The notes below the pieces were generated by a model. It saw only the letters and a program-made list of their open reading frames with translations, did not search any database and was not told the DNA's origin. The translations under genes and the position numbers were made by a program. Shown here piece after piece: positions 9,890 to 24,300 of a DNA stretch of 64,000 bases (position 1 is its first letter; every line of letters starts with the position of its first letter). The stretch lies in assembly GCA_023614405.1 (NCBI GenBank), contig CM042686.1:468318740-468382739 (forward strand), in the 5' to 3' direction. This DNA is from Avena insularis. Taxonomy: Eukaryota > Streptophyta > Magnoliopsida > Poales > Poaceae.

Positions 9890-11700
9890 TGGCGTCATAA
9901 GTTTATTCAGGGACGGCGTGAGTGAACCAAGTAACAATTGCACAACCTGTATTGTTGTTGTACATCGCCCAGGTTCACTAACTCGTCCCTGAAAAAATCT
10001 GACACCAATGTGTCTGCCTCTGTTTTGGGACAAATTTGAATCATTGGCCACAATAAGAAATTGAAATGTAATCGTACAAAACATTATTCAAGGATATACA
10101 TTGTCAGGTACAAAAACAAGCCTAAATATTGTAATTATAAATAAAAAACCAAACAATTACTCTTCAGGTGCATGTTAAAAATACTTATGATCAAAACCAT
10201 TCATATACATATGTATCATACCAATCATTAAAAGATCAAAAACAATTCAAGGATCATATATGTAGTTCCACATGAGAATAAATCTAGGGCCTCATAATTT
10301 GTTTTAGAAATGGAGTAGGAAAACCAAAGTACCAACAGCACAACCTATATTGTTTGTGTGCATTGCTGCCTCAGGTTCACCAACCCATCCCTAAAACACG
10401 ACACCATCATACGTGTCTCCCCTTGAACTCTTTTGGGGCAAATTTCAATCATCGGCCTCGGTGACAAACTAAAATGTAATTCTTATACACTATGAATGCA
10501 TGGAATAGATAATTCGAATATCATAGTTCTATGAATGTAGAATAAACATTGCGGCCTCATAAGTTTATTCAGGGACGTCGTGAGTGAACCAGGTATCAAT
10601 TGCACAGCCTATATTGTTGTTGTACATCGCCCCAGGTTCACTAACTCGTCCCTGAAAAAATCTGACACCAATGTGTCTGCCTCTCATTTGGGGCAAATTT
10701 GAATCATTGGCCACAATAAGAAATTGAAATGTAATCGTAGAAAACATTGTTCAGGGATATACATAGTCAGGTACAAAAACAAGCCTAAATATTGTAATTA
10801 TAAATAAAAAACCAAACAATTAATCTTCAGGTGCATGTTAAAAATACTTATGATCAAAACCATTCATATACATATGCATTATACCAATCATTAAAAGATC
10901 AGAAACAATTCAAGGATCATATATGTAGTTCCATATGAGAATAAATCTAGGGCCTCATAATTTGTTTTAGAGATGGAGTAGGCGAACCAAAGTACCAACA
11001 ACACAACCTATATTGTTTGTGTGCATTGCTGCCTCAGGTTCACCAACCCATCCCTAAAACACGACACCATCATACGTGTCTCCCCTTGAACTCTTTTGGG
11101 GAAAATTTCAATCATCGGCCTCGGTGACAAACTAAAATGTAATTCTTATACACTATGAATGCACGGAATAGATAATTCAAATATCATAGTTCTATGAATG
11201 TAGAATAAAGATTGCAGCCTCATAAGTTTCTACAGAGATGGCGTAAGCGAACTAAGTAACAATTGCACAGCTTATATTGATCTTGTACATGACCCCAGGT
11301 TCGCTCACTCATCCCTGTAAAAATTTGACACCAATGTGTCTGCCTCTCTTTGGGGCAAATTTGAATCATTGGCCACAATAAAAAATTGAAATGTAATCCT
11401 ACCAAACAATATTCAGGGATATACAAATGCATCATACAATGCATTAATAGATCAGAAACAATACAAATATTATATATTTAGGTTCCATATGAGAGAAAAA
11501 ATTAGGGCCTCATTTTTTTCAGCGATGGAGTCGGAGAACCAAAATACCAACAGCACAACCTATATTGTTTATGTGCATTGCTGCCTCAGGGCCACTAACC
11601 ATCCCTAAGAAAACGAGACCATCAGATGCCCTTGCACTATTTTGGGGAAAAATTGAATCATTGGGCTCAGTAAGGAATAGAAATGTAATGTTATAGGCCT
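9890..11700. repeat. Intronic tandem repeat: six related hairpin units (A-B-A-B-A-B)
   Basis: Three ~662-bp dimers follow each other (starts at 9908, 10570, 11233). Each dimer holds an A unit and a diverged B unit that share a hairpin plus the downstream blocks GACACCAATGTGTCTGCC, CAAATTTGAATCATTGGCC and ATTGAAATGTAAT. Hairpins: A1 9908-9991, B1 10301-10397, A2 10570-10654, B2 10974-11060, A3 11233-11317, B3 about 11518-11609. The arms of A1 are CAGGGACG...AGTGAACC and GGTTCACT...CGTCCCTG with a ~43-nt loop. In A3 both arms carry matching changes. All units sit in the zf-XS intron. No known MITE family was recognised. Confidence 0.75.
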
Positions 11701-12059
11701 GCTGTGTATCGAAATCAACACTCAGCTAGCAAACTCAACTAGATGGTAGATGAGCAGATTGGGGTTTTGTGACTAGATGGCAGATGCATCAATCAACCGA
11801 TCGAATCATATATATACTACCCTACTTCAAGAGCAAAAGAATATATACATGATTGAGAAAATCCTATGTATGAACAGTGAAAACTGCGGCTGTGACTAGA
11901 GAAGCTAGCAATGTAGTACCTCGGACTCCTCATCAGGGACCTCCTCCTCGAACTCATCATTCTCCATGATTGCATCAAAGATTTCTTGAACGACGATGGG
12001 GTCGTCGATGTAGATCACCGGATTGCCTCCGCTGGCACCACAATGTTGTCAGCCACGAT

Positions 12060-12180
12060 GTTGTCGGCCACCTGCTGCTTGGTGGCGACGGCTACTACCG
12101 GCTGCTCGGTAGCGATGGCTACCACCTGCTGCTCGGCGGCGATGGCTACCAACCGCTTCTCGGCGGCGATTTACTACCAA
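12060..12180 (-). repeat. 27-bp coding minisatellite in zf-XS exon 1
   Basis: Three to four imperfect 27-bp copies, which in one minus frame read VAIAAEQQV, VAIATEQPV and VAVATKQQV. The unit is a multiple of three, so copy-number change alone would not shift the frame. Confidence 0.6.
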
Positions 12181-12358
12181 TTTACCGCCGGGCGACGGCC
12201 ATCGGGTTGACGGATGAGTTTGCACCCTGGACGGCGCAACGACGAGCGGCGTTCGTGCCGGGAGAAGACGCCTCCGTCTGCTTGGCGACGACCGAGCCAT
12301 TTGCTTCTTCGCCTTCAACTGGCTTCACCTCTGGATCTTCTCCACGCGTACGCTTCAT

Positions 12359-13065
12359 GGCGCACCAAGGGAAGGAGGTAGTGCAAACGAGGGAGATTCG
12401 GCGCGCACGGCATTGAAAACATGCTCATGGCAGACCTCGATTCCACTGCATGCAAGTGGCACGGAACTAATTTCTAGCAACGTTAGATCTACTCGAGGGG
12501 GGCCCTTAACTCATGGAATTTACTAGCGGTAGGGCCCAGTTGGAAGTGAGATTGAGAGCGCTGTGTATAAATGAGATATGTCTGATTAAAATCAAGTGGC
12601 AATAAATTGCAGCGTCCCGTCGACAACCGTGCACTCGATGACCCTGTTTCCCTGTGCATGAGTTGTAGTAGCAGTAGTAGGCTTTTCATACTTGATTAAA
12701 CTTGACATGACCGTCGACGCCTTTTTCCATGGACGGCATCCTGTTCCTTCCTGTAGAAGTCTCACGGAGGGAGACGTCCGTGCTGTCTCATGCTGTACTG
12801 TGAAGGGCACGAGGTGTGCACCGATCATTGTTGGATCACACAGAATCAACGGTTGGTGCGCACGATCCGCGTGACAACTATGACAACCAATCAGGGAGTA
12901 GCAGACAGGGTGAGCACAATTTTGGGCTTATACGAAAGATAGAGAGGGGGGTGGGCAAAACTAAGTAGTACCACATAAAACCAAGGGCAAAACTGAGTAG
13001 TATAAAAATGGAAAGTGTCTTGTAAAATGAAATACATCGTGGAATACATCAAATTATGCCAAGAT
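12359..13065. other. Upstream flank of the zf-XS gene up to the satellite
   Basis: Single-copy-looking DNA with no supported gene. It would hold the zf-XS promoter on the minus strand, but no convincing TATA box or element was identified. The first satellite-like monomer begins at about 13,066. Confidence 0.4.
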
Positions 13066-16000
13066 AGATCCACTAGAGTTCATTGGATGTGTGTTCTTCT
13101 CATAAACCACACATGGATCCACCAGTGGCACTGCATGTGTGTTCTTCCAAACAAACCACATAAGGATCCACCAGTGTCATTGCATGTCTGTTCTTTTCAT
13201 GAACCACACATAAGGATGGGCCCACCAGTGTCATTGCATGTCTGTTCTTTTCGTGAACCACACCTAGTGTTAGTGCATGTCTGTTCTATTCATGAACCAC
13301 ACCCAGTTTCACTGCATGTCTGTTCTTTTCATGAACCACATAAGGATCTACCAGTGTCATTGCATGTCTGTTACTTCCATAAATCACATATGGATCCACC
13401 TAGTGTGATTGCATGTCTGTTCCTCTAAACAAACCACATAAGGATCCACCAGTGTCATTGGATGTGTGTTCTTCTCATGAACCACACCCATTGTCATTGC
13501 ATGTGTGTTCTTCTAAACAAACCACATAAGGATCCACCAGTGTCATTGCCTATCTGTTATTTTTAGGAACCACATAAGGATCCACCAGTGTCATTGCATG
13601 TCTGTTCTTTTCATGAATCACAGCTAGAGTCATTGCATGTCTTTTATTTCCATAAACCACATATGGATCCACCTAGTGTGATTGCATGTCTGTTCCTCTA
13701 AACAAACCACACAAGGATCCACCAGTGTCATTGCGTGTCTGTTCTTTTCATGAACCACACCCAGTGTCATTGCATGCGTGTTCTTCTAAACAAACCACAT
13801 AAGGATCCACCAGTGTCAATGCCTATCTGTTCTTTTCATGAACCACACCCAGTGTCATTGCTTGTGTGTTCTTCTAAACAAACCACATAAGTCATTGCAT
13901 GTCTGTTCTTTTCATGAACCACACCCGGTGTCATTGCATGTATGTTCTTTTCATGAACCACGGCTAGAGTCATTGCATGTCTGTTCCTCTAAACAAACCA
14001 CATAAGGATTCACCAGTGTTATTGCATGTCTGTTCTTTTCATGAACTACATAAGAATCTACCGGTGTCATTGCATGTCTGTTCTTTTCATTAACCACACC
14101 CAGTGTCATTGCATGTGTGTTACTTCCATAAACCACATATGGATCCACCTAGTGTGATTGCATGTTTGTTCCTTCCATAAACCACATAAGGATCCACCAG
14201 TGTCATTGTCTGTCTGTTCTTTTCATGAACCACTCCTAGTGTTAGTGCATGTCTGTTCTTTTCATGAACCACACCCAGTGACACTGCATGTCAGTTATTT
14301 TCATGAACCACATAAGGATCTACCAGAGTCAGTGGATGTGTGTTCTTCTCATGAACCACATGTGGATCCACCAGTGTCATTGCATGTCTGTTCCTCTAAA
14401 CAAACCACATAAGGATCCACCAGTGTCATTGCGTGTGTGTTCTTTTCATGAACCACACCCAGTGTCATTGCATATGTGTTCTTCTAAACAAACCACATAA
14501 GGATCCACCAGTGTCATTGCATGTCTGTTCTTTTCATGAACCACATAAGGATGGGCCCAACAGTGTGATTGCATGTGTGTTCTTTTCATGAACCACACCC
14601 AGTATCAGTGCATGTCTATTCTATTCATGAACCACACCCAGTTTCACTGCATGTCTGTTCTTTTCAATAACCACATAAGGATCTACTAGAGTCATTGCAT
14701 GTCTTTTAGTTCCATAAACCACATATTGATCCACCTAGTGTGATTGCATGTTTGTTCCTTCCATAAACCACATAAGGATCCACCAGTGTCATTGCATGTC
14801 TGTTCTTTTCATGAACCACACCCAGTGTCAGTGCATGTCTGTTCTTTTCATGAACCACACCCAGTTTCACTACATGTCTGTTCTTTTAAGGAACCACATA
14901 AGGATCTATCAGAGTCATTGCATGTCTTTTACTTCCATAAACCACATATGCATCCACCTAGTGTGATTGCATGTCTGTTCCTCTAAACAAACCACATAAG
15001 CATCCACCATTGTCATTGGATGTGTGTTCTTCTCATGAACTACACCCAGTGTCATTGCATGTGTGTTCTTCTAAACAAACCACATAAGGATCCACCAGTG
15101 TCATTGCATGTATGTTCTTTTTATGAATCATAGCTAGAGTCATTGCATGTCTTTTACTTCCATAAACCACATATGGATCCACCTAGTGTGATTGCATGTC
15201 TGTTCCTCTAAACAAACCACATAAGGATCCACCAGTGTCATTGCGTGTCTGTTCTTTTCATGAACCACACCCAGTGTCACTGCATGCGTGTTCTTCTAAA
15301 CAAACCGCATAAGGATCCACCAGTGTCATTGCCTATCTGTTCTTTTCATGAACCACACCCAGTGTCATTGCATGTGTGTTCTTCTAAACAAACCACATAA
15401 GTCATTGCATGTCTGTTCTTTTCATGAACCACACCCGGTGTCATTGCATGTATTTTCTTTCCATGAACCACGGCTAGAGTCATTGCATGTCTGTTCCTCT
15501 AAACAAACCACATAAGGATCCACCAGTGTCATTGCCTGTCTGTTCTTCTCATGAACCACATAAGGATCTACTAGTGTCATTGCATGTCTGTTCTTTTCAT
15601 GAACCACACCTAGTATCATTGCATGTGTGTTACTTCCATAAACCACATATGGATCCACCTAGTGTGATTCCATGTTTGTTCCTTCCATAAACCACATAAG
15701 GATCCACCAGTGTGATTGCATGTCTGTTCTTTTCATGAACCACACCCAGTGTCAGTGCATGTCTGTTCTTTTCATGAACCACACCCAGTTTCACTGCATG
15801 TCTGTTCTTTTCATGAACCACATAAGGATCTATCAGAGTCATTGCATGTCTTTTACTTCCATAAACCACATATGGATCCACCTAGTGTGATTGCATGTCT
15901 TTTCCTCTAAACAAACCACATAAGGATCCACCAGTGTCATTGGATGTGTGTTCTTCTCATGAACCACACCCAGTGTCATTGCATCTGTGTTCTTCTAAAC

Positions 16001-16384
16001 AAACCACATAAGGATCCACCAATGTCATTGCATGTTTGTTCTTTTCATGAATCATAGCTAGAGTCATTGCATGTCTTTTACTTCCATAAACCACATATGG
16101 ATCCACCTAGTGTGATTGCATGTATGTTCCTCTAAACAAACCACATAAGGATCCACCATTGTCATTGGATGTGTGTTCTTCTCATGAACCACACCTAGTG
16201 TCATTGCATGCGTGTTCTTCTAAACAAACCGCATAAGGATCCACCAGTGTCATTACCTATATGTTCTTTTCATGAACCACACCCAGTGTCATTGCTTGTG
16301 TGTTCATCTAAACAAACCACATAAGTCATTGCATGTCTGTTCTTTTCATGAACCACACCTGGTGTCATTGCATGTCTGTTCTTT
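13066..16384. repeat. Left edge of the satellite, diverged monomers
   Basis: Monomers here carry many private substitutions and the block order is irregular (marker spacing 1,510 then 924 bp). Unusual variants such as GATGGGCCCAC(C/A) near 13,215 and 14,550 occur only here. This is the expected state of an array edge that escapes homogenisation. Confidence 0.8.
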
Positions 16385-19300
16385 TCATGAACCACGGCTA
16401 GAGTCATTGCATGTCTGTTCGTCTAAACAAACCACATAAGGATCCACCAGTGTCATTGCATGTCTGTTCTTTTCATGAACCACATAAGGATCTACTAGCG
16501 TCATTGCATGTCTGTTCTTTTCATGAACCACACCTAGTGTCATTGCATGTGTGTTACTTCCATAAACCACATATGGATCCACCTAGTGTGATTGCATGTT
16601 TGTTCCTTCCATAAACCACATAAGGATCCACCAGTGTGATTGCATGTCTGTTCTTTTCATGAACCACACCCAGTGTCAGTGCATGTCTGTTCTTTTCATG
16701 AACCACACCCAGTTTCACTACATGTCTGTTCTTTTCATGAACCACATAAGGATCTACCAGAGTCATTGCATGTCTTTTACTTCCATAAACCACATATGGA
16801 TCCACCTAGTGTGATTGCATGTTTGTTCCGCTAAACAAACCACATAAGGATCCACCATTGTAATTGGATGTGTGTTCTTCTCATGAACCACAACCAGTGT
16901 CATTGCATGTGTGTTCTTCTAAACAAACCACATAAGGATCCACCAGTGTCATTGCATGTTTGTTCTTTTCATGAATCATAGCTAGAGTCATTGCATGTCT
17001 TTTACTTCCATAAACCACATATGGATCCACCTAGTGTGATTGCATGTATGTTCCTCTAAACAAACCACATAAGGATCCACCAGTGTCATTGCGTGTCTGT
17101 TCTTTTCATGAACCACACCCAGTGTCACTGCATGCGTGTTCTTCTAAACAAACCGCATAAGGATCCACCAGTGTCATTGCCTATATGTTCTTTTCATGAA
17201 CCACACCCAGTGTCATTGCATGTGTGTTCTTCTAAACAAACCACATAAGTCATTGCATGTCTGTTCTTTTCATGAACCACACCCGGTGTCATTGCATGTA
17301 TTTTCTTTTCATGAACCACGGCGAGAGTCATTGCATGTCTGTTCCTGTAAACAAACCACATAAGGATCCACTAGTGTCATTGCATGTCTGTTCTTTTCAT
17401 GAACCACATAAGGATCTACTAGTGTCATTGCATGTCTGTTCTTTTCATGAACCACACCTAGTGTCATTGCATGTGTTACTTCCATAAACCACATATGGAT
17501 CCACCTAGTGTGATTACATGTTTGTTCCTTCCATAAACCACATAAGGATCCACCGGTGTGATTGCATGTCATTCTTTTCATGAACCACACCCAGTGTCGG
17601 GCATGTTCATTCTTTTCATGAACCACACCCAGCCACTGCATGTCATTCTTTTCATGAACCACATAAGGATCTACCAGAGTCATTGCATGTCTTTTACTTC
17701 CATAAACCACATATGGATCCACCTAGTGTGATTGCATGTCATTCCTCTAAACAAACCACATAAGGATCCACAGTGTCAGTGGATGTGTGTTCTTCTCATG
17801 AACCACACCCAGTGTCATTGCATGTGTGTTCTTCTAAACAAACCACATAAGGATCCACCAGTGTCATTGCATGTTTGTTCTTTTCATGAATCATAGCTAG
17901 AGTCATTGCATGTCTTTTACTTCCATAAACCACATATGGATCCACCTAGTGTGATTGCATGTCAGTTCCTCTAAACAAACCACATAAGGATCCACCATTG
18001 TCATTGGATGTGTGTTCTTCTCATGAACCACACCTAGTGTCATTGCATGCGTGTTCTTCTAAACAAACCGCATAAGGATCCACCATTGTCATTGGATGTG
18101 TGTTCTTCTCATGAACCACACCTAGTGTCATTGCATGTGTGTTCTTCTAAACAAACCGCATAGGGATCCACCAGTGTCATTGCCTATATGTTCTTTTCAT
18201 GAACCACACCCAGTGTCATTGCTTGTGTGTTCATCTAAACAACCCACATAAGTCATTGCATGTCTTTTTTTCATGAACCACACCCGTGTCATTGCATGTC
18301 GTTTCTTTTCATGAACCACGGCTAGAGTCATTGCATGTCTCGTCTAAACAAACCACATAAGGATCCACCAGTGTCATTGCATGTCCGTTTTTCATGAACC
18401 ACATAAGGATCTACTAGCGTCATTGTATGTCTGTTCTTTTCATGAACCACACCTAGTGCCATTGCATGTGTGTTACTTCCATAAATCACATATGGATCCA
18501 CCTAGTGTGATTGCATGTTTGTTCCTTCCATAAACCACATAAGGATCCACCAGTGTGATTGCATGTCTGTTCTTTTCATGAACCACACCCAGTGTCAGTG
18601 CATGTCTGTTCTTTTCATGAACCACACCCAGTTTCACTACATGTCTGTTCTTTTCATGAACCACATAAGGATCTACCAGAGTCATTACATGTCTTTTACT
18701 TCCATAAACCACACAAGGATCCACCTAGTGTGATTGCATGTCTGTTCCTCTAAACAAACCACATAAGGATCCACCATTGTCATTGGATGTGTGTTCTTCT
18801 CATGAACCACAACCAGTGTCATTGCATGTGTGTTCTTCTAAACAAACCACATAAGGATCCACCAGTCATTGCATGTCCATTCTTTTCATGAATCATAGCT
18901 AGAGTCATTGCATGTCTTTTACTTCCATAAACCACATATGGATCCACCTAGTGTGATTGCATGTATGTTCCTCTAAACAAACCACATAAGGATCCACCAG
19001 TGTCATTGGATGTGTGTTCTTCTCATGAACCACACCAGTGTCATTGCATGTGTGTTCTTCTAAACAAACCACATAAGGATCCACCAGTGTCATTGCATGT
19101 TTGTTCTTTTCATGAATAATAGCTAGAGTCATTGCATGTCTTTTACTTCCATAAACCACATATGGATCCACCTAGTGTGATTGCATGTCTGTTCCTCTAA
19201 ACAAAACACATAAGGATCCACCATTGTCATTGGATGTGTGTTCTTCTCATGAACCACACCTAGTGTCATTGCATGCATGTTCTTCTAAACAAACCGCATA

Positions 19301-21374
19301 AGGATCCACCATTGTCATTGGATGTGTGTTCTTCTCATGAACCACACCTAGTGTCATTGCATGTGTGTTCATCTAAACAAACCGCACAGGGATTCACCAG
19401 TGTCATTGCCTATATGTTCTTTTCATGAACCACACCCAGTGTCATTGCTTGTGTGTTCATCTAAACAACCCACATAAGTCATTGCATGTCTGTTCTTTTC
19501 ATGAACCACACCCGGTGTCATTGCATGTCTGTTCTTTTCATGAACCACGGCTAGAGTCATTGCATGTCTGTTCGTCTAAACAAACCACATAAGGATCCAC
19601 CAGTGTCATTGCATGTCTGTTCTTTTCATGAACCACATAAGGATCTACTAGCGTCATTGTATGTCTGTTCTTTTCATGAACCACACCTAGTGTCATTGCA
19701 TGTGTGTCACTTCCATAAATCACATATGGATCCACCTAGTGTGATTGGATGTTTGTTCCTTCCATAAACCACATAAGGATCCACCAGTGTGATTGCATGT
19801 CTGTTATTTTCATGAACCACACCCAGTGTCAGTGCATGTCTGCTCTTTTCATGAACCACACCCAGTTTCACTACATGTCTGTTCTTTTCATGAACCACAT
19901 AAGGATCTACCAGAGTCATTACATGTCTTTTACTTCCATAAACCACACAAGGATCCACCTAGTGTGATTGCATGTCTGTTCCTCTAAACAAACCACATAA
20001 GGATCCACCATTGTCATTGGATGTGTTCTTCTCATGAACCACAACCAGTGTCATTGCATGTGTTCTTCTAAACAAACCACATAAGGATCCACCAGTGTCA
20101 TTGCATGTCTGTTCTTTTCATGAATCATAGCTAGAGTCATTGCATGTCTTTTACTTCCATAAACCACATATGGATCCACCTAGTGTGATTGCATGTCTGT
20201 TCCTCTAAACAAACCACATAAGGATCCACCAGTGTCATTATGTGTTCTGTTTCTTTTCATGAACCACACCTGTCATTGCGTGTTCTTCTAAACAAACTAC
20301 ATAAGGATCCACCAGTGTCATTGCCTATATGTTCTTTTCATGAACCACACCCAGTGTCATTGCATGTGTGTTCTTCTAAACAAACCACATAAGTCATTGC
20401 ATGTCTGTTCTTTTCATGAACCACACCCGGTGTCATTGCATGTATTTTCTTTTCATGAACCACGGCTAGAGTCAATGCATATGTCATGTTCTCGTAAACA
20501 AACCACATAAGGATCCACCAGTGTCATTGCATGTCTGTTCTTTTCATGAACCACATAAGGATCTACTAGTATCATTGCATGTCTGTTCTTTTCATGAACC
20601 ACACCTAGTGTCATTGCATGTGTGTTACTTCCATAAACCACATATGGATCCACCTAGTGTGATTACATGTTTGTTCCTTCCATAAACCACATAAGGATCC
20701 ACCAGTGTGATTGCATGTCTATTCTTTTCATGAACCACACCCAGTGTCGTGCATGTCTGTCTTTTCATGAACCACACCAGTTTCACCGCATGTCCTCTTT
20801 TCATGAACCACATAAGGATCTACCAGAGTCATTGCATGTCTTTTACTTCCATAAACCACATATGGATCCACCTAGTGTGATTGCATGTCTGTTCCTCTAA
20901 ACAAACCACATAAGGATCCACCAGTGTCATTGGATGTGTGTTATTCTCATGAACCACACCCAGTGTCATTGCATGTGTGTTCTTCTAAACAAACCACATA
21001 AGGATCCACCAGTGTCATTGCATGTTTGTTCTTTTCATGAATCATAGCTAGAGTCATTGCATGTCTTTTACTTCCATAAACCACATATGGATCCACCTAG
21101 TGTGATTGCATGTCTGTTCCTCTAAACAAACCACATAAGGATCCACCAGTGTCATTGCGTGTCTGTTCTTTTCATGAACCACACCCAGTGTCACTGCATG
21201 CGTGTTCTTCTAAACAAACCGCATAAGGATCCACCAGTGTCATTGCCTATATGTTCTTTTCATGAACCACACCCAGTGTCATTGCATGCGTGTTCTTCTA
21301 AACAAACCACATAAGTCATTGCATGTCTGTTCTTTTCATGAACCACACCCGGTGTCATTGCATGTCTGTTCTTT
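16385..21374. repeat. Satellite super-unit copy 1 (~4,990 bp)
   Basis: Five blocks of 924, 1000, 1229, 915 and 922 bp between marker monomers. The order matches copies 2 and 3. It is 22-27 bp shorter, because of many one- to nine-base losses concentrated at 17.57-17.77, 18.25-18.39 and 20.24-20.80 kb. Confidence 0.85.
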
Positions 21375-24300
21375 TCATGAACCACGGATAGAGTCATTGC
21401 ATGTCTGTTCGTCTAAACAAACCACATAAGGATCCACCAGTGTCATTGCATGTCTGTTCTTTTCATGAACCACATAAGGATCTACTAGCGTCATTGCATG
21501 TCTGTTCTTTTCATGAACCACACCTAGTGTCATTGCATGTGTGTTACTTCCATAAACCACATATGGACCCACCTAGTGTGATTGCATGTTTGTTCCTTCC
21601 ATAAACCACATAAGGATCCACCAGTGTGATTGCATGTCTGTTATTTTCATGAACCACACCCAGTGTCAGTGCATGTCTGTTCTTTTCATGAACCACACCC
21701 AGCCACTACATGTCCGTTCTTTTCATGAACCACATAAGGATCTACCAGAGTCATTGCATGTCTTTTACTTCCATAAACCACATATGGATCCACCTAGTGT
21801 GATTGCATGTTTGTTCCGCTAAACAAACCACATAAGGATCCACCATTGTAATTGGATGTGTGTTCTTCTCATGAACCACAACCAGTGTCATTGCATGTGT
21901 GTTCTTCTAAACAAACCACATAAGGATCCACCAGTGTCATTGCATGTTTGTTCTTTTCATGAATCATAGCTAGAGTCATTGCATGTCTTTTACTTCCATA
22001 AACCACATATGGATCCACCTAGTGTGATTGCATGTATGTTCCTCTAAACAAACCACATAAGGATCCACCAGTGTCATTGCGTGTCTGTTCTTTTCATGAA
22101 CCACACCCAGTGTCACTGCATGCGTGTTCTTCTAAACAAACCGCATAAGGATCCACCAGTGTCATTGCCTATATGTTCTTTTCATGAACCACACCCAGTG
22201 TCATTGCATGTGTGTTCTTCTAAACAAACCACATAAGTCATTGCATGTCTGTTCTTTTCATGAACCACACCCGGTGTCATTGCATGTATTTTCTTTTCAT
22301 GAACCACGGCGAGAGTCATTGCATGTCTGTTCCTGTAAACAAACCACATAAGGATCCACTAGTGTCATTGCATGTCTGTTCTTTTCATGAACCACATAAG
22401 GATCTACTAGTGTCATTGCATGTCTGTTCTTTTCATGAACCACACCTAGTGTCATTGCATGTGTGTTACTTCCATAAACCACATATGGATCCACCTAGTG
22501 TGATTACATGTTTGTTCCTTCCATAAACCACATAAGGATCCACCAGTGTGATTGCATGTCTGTTCTTTTCATGAACCACACCCAGTGTCAGTGCATGTCT
22601 GTTCTTTTCATGAACCACACCCAGTTTCACTGCATGTCTGTTCTTTTCATGAACCACATAAGGATCTACCAGAGTCATTGCATGTCTTTTACTTCCATAA
22701 ACCACATATGGATCCACCTAGTGTGATTGCATGTCTGTTCCTCTAAACAAACCACATAAGGATCCACCAGTGTCATTGGATGTGTGTTCTTCTCATGAAC
22801 CACACCCAGTGTCATTGCATGTGTGTTCTTCTAAACAAACCACATAAGGATCCACCAGTGTCATTGCATGTTTGTTCTTTTCATGAATCATAGCTAGAGT
22901 CATTGCATGTCTTTTACTTCCATAAACCACATATGGATCCACCTAGTGTGATTGCATGTCAGTTCCTCTAAACAAACCACATAAGGATCCACCATTGTCA
23001 TTGGATGTGTGTTCTTCTCATGAACCACACCTAGTGTCATTGCATGCGTGTTCTTCTAAACAAACCGCATAAGGATCCACCATTGTCATTGGATGTGTGT
23101 TCTTCTCATGAACCACACCTAGTGTCATTGCATGTGTGTTCTTCTAAACAAACCGCATAGGGATCCACCAGTGTCATTGCCTATATGTTCTTTTCATGAA
23201 CCACACCCAGTGTCATTGCTTGTGTGTTCATCTAAACAACCCACATAAGTCATTGCATGTCCTGTTTTCATGAACCACACCCGGTGTCATTGCATGTCTG
23301 TTCTTTTCATGAACCACGGCTAGAGTCATTGCATGTCTGTTCGTCTAAACAAACCACATAAGGATCCACCAGTGTCATTGCATGTCTGTTCTTTTCATGA
23401 ACCACATAAGGATCTACTAGCGTCATTGTATGTCTGTTCTTTTCATGAACCACACCTAGTGCCATTGCATGTGTGTTACTTCCATAAATCACATATGGAT
23501 CCACCTAGTGTGATTGCATGTTTGTTCCTTCCATAAACCACATAAGGATCCACCAGTGTGATTGCATGTCTTCTTTTCATGAACCACACCCAGTGTCAGT
23601 GCATGTCTGTTCTTTTCATGAACCACACCCAGTTTCACTACATGTCTGTTCTTTTCATGAACCACATAAGGATCTACCAGAGTCATTACATGTCTTTTAC
23701 TTCCATAAACCACACAAGGATCCACCTAGTGTGATTGCATGTCTGTTCCTCTAAACAAACCACATAAGGATCCACCATTGTCATTGGATGTGTGTTCTTC
23801 TCATGAACCACAACCAGTGTCATTGCATGTGTGTTCTTCTAAACAAACCACATAAGGATCCACCAGTGTCATTGCATGTCTGTTCTTTTCATGAATCATA
23901 GCTAGAGTCATTGCATGTCTTTTACTTCCATAAACCACATATGGATCCACCTAGTGTGATTGCATGTATGTTCCTCTAAACAAACCACATAAGGATCCAC
24001 CAGTGTCATTGGATGTGTGTTCTTCTCATGAACCACACCAGTGTCATTGCATGTGTGTTCTTCTAAACAAACCACATAAGGATCCACCAGTGTCATTGCA
24101 TGTTTGTTCTTTTCATGAATAATAGCTAGAGTCATTGCATGTCTTTTACTTCCATAAACCACATATGGATCCACCTAGTGTGATTGCATGTCTGTTCCTC
24201 TAAACAAAACACATAAGGATCCACCATTGTCATTGGATGTGTGTTCTTCTCATGAACCACACCTAGTGTCATTGCATGCATGTTCTTCTAAACAAACCGC

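Larger units (their letters stand above)
9412..12358 (-). pseudogene. zf-XS zinc-finger protein gene, two exons, exon 1 frame broken
   Basis: Exon 2 (9699-9412) encodes an XS-type zinc finger: LFCPFCGRVINVDLNSMIQH, then AEGVGRG, ARHTAYGKFLRKYV and the stop. XS-domain proteins such as SGS3 bind RNA in plant silencing; the XS domain itself is not seen here. The acceptor (CAACAG, AG at 9701-9700) and the donor (GAG|GTACTA after 11920) are clear and both in phase 0, joining an acidic stretch NDEFEEEVPDEESE to EDDDEVDDSKES. Exon 1 starts at the ATG at 12358 (MKRTRGEDPEVKPVEGEE). Its frame meets a TAA after MAVARR; the rest is readable only with shifts, one near an in-frame 27-bp repeat (VVAIAAEQQ) and one at GNPVIYIDDP. 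Either exon 1 is decayed or further small introns exist. The intron is 2.2 kb and filled with repeats. Confidence 0.65.

Noticed and set aside
11970..12416. 148-codon plus-strand frame as a gene
   Set aside because: Antisense shadow of zf-XS exon 1 and of its 27-bp repeat.
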